Assembly (NCBI RefSeq): GCF_004745575.1
Contig: NZ_RPEM01000003.1
Coordinates: 62,001-126,000 of the forward strand
Length of the DNA stretch: 64,000 bases
Direction: 5' to 3'
Origin: Pseudotabrizicola sediminis
Lineage (GTDB): Bacteria; Pseudomonadota; Alphaproteobacteria; Rhodobacterales; Rhodobacteraceae
This document shows positions 59,909-64,000 of the stretch, piece by piece. The notes beneath the pieces are model-generated. The model searched no databases. It was not told the DNA's origin and saw only the letters and a program-made list of their open reading frames with translations. The first letter of the stretch is position 1. Every line of letters begins with the position of its first letter. Both the position numbers and the translations under genes were made by a program.

Positions 59909-61864
59909 ATGGCCAATGACCTCCTTTCCGGCACCACGCCCGTCTACGACGCCTCCTCCATCGAGGTGCTCGAAGGGCTGGAACCGGTCCGCAAGCGCCC
60001 GGGCATGTATATCGGCGGCACCGACGAGCGTGCCCTGCACCACCTCGTCGCCGAAATCCTCGACAACGCGATGGACGAGGCGGTGGCCGGCCATGCCACC
60101 CGGATCGAGATCGAACTCCACGCCGGCAACACCGTCACCATCCGCGACAACGGCCGTGGCATCCCCATCGACCCGCACCCGAAATTCCCCGGCAAATCCG
60201 CGCTCGAAGTCATCCTGTGCACCCTCCACGCTGGCGGCAAATTCGGCGGCGACGCCTACGCCACCTCCGGCGGTCTGCACGGCGTCGGCGCCTCCGTCGT
60301 CAATGCACTCTCCGACCACATGCGCGTCGAAGTCGCCCGCAACCGCGAGCTTTACGTACAGGAATTCTCCCGCGGCATCCCGCAAGGCCCGGTCCAAAAG
60401 GTCGGCCCCGCCCCCAACCGGCGCGGCACCTCCGTCACCTTCCACCCCGACCCGGAAATCTTCGGCTCCCTCACCCTCAAACCCGCCCGCATGCTCAAGG
60501 CCGCGCGGTCAAAGGCCTACCTGTTCTCGGGCGTGGAAATCCGCTGGAAAACCGCCGTCAACGATGGCGAGACCCCGCTGGAAGCCACCTTCCACTTCCC
60601 CGGCGGCCTCGCCGATTACCTCACCGACACGCTCGCCAAATCCACCACCTATGCCGACCGCCCCTTCGCCGGCAAAGTCGCCTTCACCGAGAAGTTCCAG
60701 GTCCCCGGCTCCGTCGAATGGGCGATCAACTGGACGCCCGCGCGCGATGGCTTCATCCAGTCCTATTGCAACACCGTCCCTACGCCAGAGGGCGGCACGC
60801 ACGAATCCGGCTTCTGGGCCGCCATCCTCAAGGGCATCCGCGCTTACGGCGAGCGGGTGAAGAACCGCAAGGCCGACCAGATCACCCGCGAAGACCTCCT
60901 CACCGGCGGCTGCGCCCTCGTCTCCTGCTTCATCCGCGAACCGCAATTCGTCGGCCAGACCAAGGACCGTCTGGCAACCGAGGAAGCCGCCCGCTATGTC
61001 GAACTCGCCGTGCGCGACCACTTCGACACCTGGCTCGCCGCCGACCCCAAATCGGCAGGCAGCATCCTCGATTTCCTGATCCTGCGCGCCGATGAACGCC
61101 TCCGCCGCCGGATGGAAAAGGAAACGCAGCGCAAATCCGCCACCAAGAAACTGCGCCTCCCCGGCAAGCTGACCGATTGCACCGCGAAAAACCGCGAAGG
61201 CACCGAACTGTTCATTGTTGAGGGCGACAGCGCCGGCGGCTCCGCCAAGGGCGCCCGCTCGCGCGAAACCCAAGCCCTCCTCCCCCTCAAGGGCAAGATC
61301 CTCAACGTGCTCGGCGCGGCCTCCAACAAGCTCAACGACAACTCCGAAATCCGCGACATCTGCGAGGCGCTCGGCGTCTCGATGGGCACCCGCTTCAACG
61401 TCGATGACCTGCGCTATGACAAGATCATCATCATGACCGACGCCGATGTCGACGGCGCCCATATCGCCAGCCTGCTGATGACCTTCTTTTTCACCCAGAT
61501 GCGCCCGCTGATCGACAAAGGGCATTTGTACCTCGCCTGCCCCCCCCTCTACCGCCTGACCCAAGGCGCGCGCCGCATGTACGTGGCCGACGACGCCGAA
61601 AAAGAGCTGTGGCTGGCCAAGGGCTTGGGCGGCAAAGGCAAAATCGACGTGCAACGCTTCAAGGGTCTGGGCGAGATGGACGCCAAGGACCTGAAAGAAA
61701 CCACCATGAACCCCGCGTCGCGCAAACTGATCCGCGTCACGATTGACGAGGACGAACCGGGCATGACCGGCGATCTGGTGGAACGGCTGATGGGCAAGAA
61801 ACCGGAACTGCGGTTCCAGTACATTCAGGAAAACGCGCGGTTTGTGGAGGAGTTGGATGTGTGA
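59909..61864 (+). CDS. parE: DNA topoisomerase IV subunit B
   Basis: A 651-residue GyrB-type subunit that, with ParC, decatenates chromosomes. The GHKL ATPase starts MANDLLSGTTPVYDASSIEV and includes EVILCTLHAGGKFGGDAYAT. The TOPRIM domain has FIVEGDSAGGSAKGARSRET and MTDADVDGAHIASLL. YCNTVPTPEGGTHESGFWAA favours ParE over GyrB, and the length is right for ParE. It is the first gene after a divergent promoter region. Confidence 0.95.
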   Translation: MANDLLSGTTPVYDASSIEVLEGLEPVRKRPGMYIGGTDERALHHLVAEILDNAMDEAVAGHATRIEIELHAGNTVTIRDNGRGIPIDPHPKFPGKSALEVILCTLHAGGKFGGDAYATSGGLHGVGASVVNALSDHMRVEVARNRELYVQEFSRGIPQGPVQKVGPAPNRRGTSVTFHPDPEIFGSLTLKPARMLKAARSKAYLFSGVEIRWKTAVNDGETPLEATFHFPGGLADYLTDTLAKSTTYADRPFAGKVAFTEKFQVPGSVEWAINWTPARDGFIQSYCNTVPTPEGGTHESGFWAAILKGIRAYGERVKNRKADQITREDLLTGGCALVSCFIREPQFVGQTKDRLATEEAARYVELAVRDHFDTWLAADPKSAGSILDFLILRADERLRRRMEKETQRKSATKKLRLPGKLTDCTAKNREGTELFIVEGDSAGGSAKGARSRETQALLPLKGKILNVLGAASNKLNDNSEIRDICEALGVSMGTRFNVDDLRYDKIIIMTDADVDGAHIASLLMTFFFTQMRPLIDKGHLYLACPPLYRLTQGARRMYVADDAEKELWLAKGLGGKGKIDVQRFKGLGEMDAKDLKETTMNPASRKLIRVTIDEDEPGMTGDLVERLMGKKPELRFQYIQENARFVEELDV

Positions 61865-62272
61865 TGGAAACGGATGGAAAAGCCTAAACGCCGCCATACA
61901 ATTCATCGGATATATCTAGGGTCAGGACCCATCCGCACAAAACAAAAATTCTCATACGATTGAGTGACTGCAGCAAGAACATATATGCGAGCGTAGGGCG
62001 GGGTTCACCCCGCCACCCCGCGCCACATTGGCGGGGTGAACCCCGCCCTACCGCATGCCCCTCGTCCGGGAGTGCCCCGATCAAACGATCCACCCAACTG
62101 CCCACCCCCACCCCTTGCCTTCCCCTCGCCAAACGCCCATCTTCGCTCTACAGGCTCCGCCCCCATCGAGGGCCGCCCCTGATGCCTGCCGCTCTGTGGC
62201 GCAAAGCCCTCTGGCAGGCAGCGATCCCTCTGGCATGGGCTGGCGGGAACCCTCATCACAAAGGACTGCGCC
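61865..62272. other. Intergenic region with REP-like element
   Basis: A 408-base region after parE. Bases about 61880-61990 are A+T-rich for this genome. The REP-like element (61993-62051) follows. The right half is GC-rich with no open frame that looks real, and AAAGGA near 62261-62266 serves the small gene at 62273. Confidence 0.6.
61993..62051. repeat. REP-like palindromic element, copy 2
   Basis: Arms 61993-62014 and 62030-62051 are identical in sequence to those of copy 1 at 450-506; the 15-base loop differs. Each arm holds the GGCGGGG-TTCA-CCCCGCC hairpin. It directly borders an A+T-rich stretch. Confidence 0.85.
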
Positions 62273-62404
62273 ATGGGCAAGGAAAAGAACAAGGGCGGCA
62301 AGGAAGCCAAGAAGCCCAAGAAGGAAGTCGTCAAGGTTCTGGCCACCGCCAACTCGGGGCTGTCCAAGGATGGCACCACGATTGCCGGAAAACGGGTCAA
62401 GTAA
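62273..62404 (+). CDS. 43-residue Lys-rich small protein
   Basis: The frame starts MGKEKNKGGKEAKKPKKEVV and ends ANSGLSKDGTTIAGKRVK. It is strongly basic (about one third Lys/Arg) and has AAAGGA at the right spacing. It probably binds nucleic acid or other polyanions; this is inference. A hairpin GGCGGGG/CCCCGCC (62420-62438) after the stop may end the transcript. Confidence 0.65.
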   Translation: MGKEKNKGGKEAKKPKKEVVKVLATANSGLSKDGTTIAGKRVK

Positions 62405-62419
62405 CAGCGTTTGTGCCCC

Positions 62420-62438
62420 GGCGGGGGGCTTCCCCGCC
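62420..62438 (+). terminator. Hairpin after the Lys-rich small gene
   Basis: GGCGGGG (62420-62426), loop GGCTT, CCCCGCC (62432-62438), 16 bases after the stop. There is no T-run, so it is weak as a terminator. The stem is the same 7-mer found inside the REP-like arms. Confidence 0.45.
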
Positions 62439-62449
62439 AGCGGCGCCAG

Positions 62450-62505
62450 CGTCATGACGTAAGCCATACGTGCGCCATACGCGGGCCACACCCAGACCAG
62501 ACCCG
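62450..62505 (-). repeat. CGTATGGC dispersed repeat, copy 3
   Basis: The most complete copy. It has two CGTATGGC units (62474-62481 and 62463-62470, minus strand, 11-base period), then TTACGTCATGACG with a perfect palindrome CGTCATGACG (62450-62459). It lies upstream of the DUF1194 gene and downstream of the Lys-rich small gene. Confidence 0.65.
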
Positions 62506-62580
62506 TTTTGCGCCGGTTGACGCCAAAATCACCCACGCCATCGTGATCGCACCCGCCCGCCATCCGCGCTAGGCTTTGCC

Positions 62581-63273
62581 ATGCGATGGATCATGCCCCT
62601 GCTGTTCCTCCCCCTGCCCGCCCTCGCGCAAGAGGTGGATCTGGAACTGGTGCTTTTGGCCGATGCCTCTGGCTCGATTGATCAGGAGGAGGTAGAGTTC
62701 CAGCGGCAGGGCTACGCCACCGCCATCACGCATCCCGATGTTTTATATGCGATTTCTTCCACCCTCACCGGCACCATTGCGGTGACTTACGTGGAATGGG
62801 CCGCCAATCAGGTGGTGGTGGTCGACTGGGCGGTGATCGACGGACCCGAGGCCGCGCAGGCCTTTGCCGCCCGCCTGCTGATCCCGCCCCGCCTCGCCAC
62901 CGGGCGCAATGCCATCGGCGCGGCGCTCCTGGAAGGCAAGCGGCTGATCGAGGACAACCAGATCACTAGCCTGCGGCAGGTCATTGATTTTTCAGGGGAT
63001 TCCATCGGAAACTTCTCTGGCCCCCGCATCAGTGATGCCCGTGCCGAGGTGCTGGCGGCGGGCATCACCATCAACGGCCTGCCCATCCTGCGCGATGCCC
63101 GGGCGCAGGATCTGGCACAGGCCTATGCCGATCAGATCATCGGCGGCCCGGGCGCCTTCGTGGTCGCCGCCACCAGCCGCGACACCTTTGCCAGTGCGGT
63201 GCGCCGCAAGCTGGTGCTGGAAATCGCCGGCATGCCCGAGGGCCAGGTTATCGCACAGGCCATAAGCCCGTAA
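62581..63273 (+). CDS. DUF1194 von Willebrand factor A-like protein
   Basis: A 230-residue exported protein (signal peptide 1-16, ending LPALAQ). The vWA MIDAS motif DASGS is in ELVLLADASGSIDQEEVEFQ, and VIDFSGDSIGN supplies the other metal-binding part. It probably binds a divalent cation and a protein partner in the periplasm. Function unknown. Its stop codon directly abuts the stop of the convergent cytochrome gene. Confidence 0.88.
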   Translation: MRWIMPLLFLPLPALAQEVDLELVLLADASGSIDQEEVEFQRQGYATAITHPDVLYAISSTLTGTIAVTYVEWAANQVVVVDWAVIDGPEAAQAFAARLLIPPRLATGRNAIGAALLEGKRLIEDNQITSLRQVIDFSGDSIGNFSGPRISDARAEVLAAGITINGLPILRDARAQDLAQAYADQIIGGPGAFVVAATSRDTFASAVRRKLVLEIAGMPEGQVIAQAISP

Positions 63274-63687
63274 CTACCTGATCTGAATGGATTTCAAATG
63301 CTCGGCAATCTGCACCAACCGCACCGGCGTTGGCGTCATGATCCCGTCGCCGCCATCATAGGGAACCAGCTCACTGTCCAGCAGCGGGCCGAAATTCGGC
63401 ATCACATCGCTGCCCTTGCCACCGGTATAGCCCCAGATCTTGGCCATCACCTGCGTCGTCGGGAATGTCCCGCCATTGCGCCGCGCCAGCAGGGTAAGAT
63501 CGGCGGGGCGGCGGGCAAGCGTGCCTGCCAGCTCTCCGGCACCCTTTCCACTAAGCCCATGACAGCCCGCACAAAAATCGGCAAAGTCCTCCGCCCCGGT
63601 TGGCACCGGCTCGGGCGTGGTGCCAAGCACGCAGGCCCCCAGACCAAGGGCTGCAAACAGGGATAGTATCGGCAACGGCTGCGCCAT
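63274..63687 (-). CDS. Lipoprotein c-type cytochrome
   Basis: A 137-residue lipoprotein (lipobox LGAC) with one haem-binding CAGCH, and a Met ligand likely in the VMPNFGP stretch. It probably faces the periplasm and carries electrons to an unknown partner. ATG 63687 is chosen over an upstream ATG at 63741. It lies 60 bases after the LolD-like gene. Confidence 0.85.
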   Translation of the reverse strand: MAQPLPILSLFAALGLGACVLGTTPEPVPTGAEDFADFCAGCHGLSGKGAGELAGTLARRPADLTLLARRNGGTFPTTQVMAKIWGYTGGKGSDVMPNFGPLLDSELVPYDGGDGIMTPTPVRLVQIAEHLKSIQIR

Positions 63688-63747
63688 GGCGGCCTCCTTT
63701 GGGACTTTTGCCGCATGGTGACAGGGCCACAGGCTCGGCACAAGCCC

Positions 63748-64000
63748 TCAGGCAACGCGCCCCTGATCCAGCCGCACGATCCGGTCCATCCGGGCCGCAA
63801 GTTCCATGTTGTGCGTGGCGATCAGTGCGGCCAGCCCGGTGGCCCGCACCAGATCCATCAGCGCGCCAAACACCTGGTCCGACGTGGCGGGGTCAAGGTT
63901 GCCCGTCGGCTCATCGGCCAGCAACAGGCGCGGTGCGTTGGCCATCGCCCGGCAAAACGCCACCCGCTGCTGCTCCCCCCCCGACAGCGCGGCGGGGCGG
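63748..64000 (-). CDS. ABC transporter ATP-binding protein, LolD-like (partial)
   Basis: Only the last 83 or so codons are in the window; the N-terminus lies beyond position 64000. The signature [20 protein letters not shown], Walker [17 protein letters not shown], the D-loop and the switch His (ATHNMELA) match LolD/MacB-type ATPases. LolCDE extracts lipoproteins from the inner membrane. The partner permease gene is outside the window. Confidence 0.85.
   Translation of the reverse strand, partial: RPAALSGGEQQRVAFCRAMANAPRLLLADEPTGNLDPATSDQVFGALMDLVRATGLAALIATHNMELAARMDRIVRLDQGRVA

Noticed and set aside
60509-61906. Open frame of about 465 codons on the minus strand
   Set aside because: Antisense to parE, which has intact GHKL and TOPRIM motifs.

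Overview
The window is a gene-dense, high-GC chromosomal segment from an alphaproteobacterium, almost certainly Rhodobacteraceae/Paracoccaceae (genus not determinable here). The evidence is the set of housekeeping neighbourhoods: nrdR-ribD, ruvCA/htpX/ruvB, DUF484-xerC, aroA-cmk...rpsA-ihfB-lapA-trpF...trpB, miaB...phoH-ybeY-corC-lnt-metK-trmB, hisD...UPF0262-LMW phosphatase...infA-maf-rng-yacG-tRNA-Phe, a phosphatidylcholine synthase, and a SAM/SAH-type riboswitch in front of metK. I see no transposase, integrase, prophage, CRISPR array or rRNA operon.

Layout. 0-4 kb: an unrecognised gene, a palindromic REP-like element, an HlyU-family gene, a secreted protein, nrdR and ribD. 3.2-7.3 kb (minus): ruvC-ruvA-htpX-ruvB and a periplasmic protein. 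7.7-14 kb: DUF1127 protein, a one-TM protein, prmA with a duplicated N-terminal domain, msrA, an MFS carrier, pcs, xerC and a DUF484 gene. 14-21 kb: asparaginase, fructose-6-phosphate aldolase-like gene, priA, ileS. 21-23.6 kb: DUF2237 gene and a three-gene accessory operon (two exported proteins with long poly-aspartate tails plus a membrane-anchored LuxR-type regulator). 23.7-33.5 kb: trpB, DUF4394 gene, trpF, lapA, ihfB, rpsA, a carbohydrate-export-like gene, a nitroreductase, cmk, aroA. 33.7-42.7 kb: trmB, metK, lnt, corC, ybeY, phoH, a lipoprotein/OmpA pair, miaB. 42.8-46.3 kb: a GT-A-like protein, a peptidoglycan-binding protein, a soluble PAS chemoreceptor, tRNA-Phe. 46.3-54.8 kb: yacG, rng, maf, infA, a nitrilase-GNAT-SnoaL operon, a quinone-reductase/HxlR pair, an LMW phosphatase, UPF0262, a low-GC nuclease-like gene, hisD. 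54.9-64 kb: MATE pump, NicO/DUF1007 metal-transport pair, GST, an epimerase-like dehydrogenase, parE, a second copy of the REP-like element, a tiny Lys-rich protein, a vWA protein, a cytochrome c lipoprotein and the 3' end of a lolD-like ABC ATPase.

The main biological picture is conserved core clusters (DNA repair, translation, tryptophan, SAM supply, envelope lipoprotein maturation) broken by small insertions. These insertions hold the interesting material: the poly-Asp/LuxR operon, the OmpA and lipoprotein genes that share a DGC-W-PVC motif, the nitrilase-GNAT-SnoaL unit, and the quinone-sensing pair. The intergenic regions carry three dispersed repeat families: a 22-bp-arm palindrome, a CGTATGGC/CGTCATGACG repeat, and a gene-end hairpin followed by a GTATTTG-like motif. 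Start codons were chosen from ribosome binding sites, overlaps and family N-termini. Where I speak of usual gene order in the family, that is recalled knowledge and not a comparison run here.
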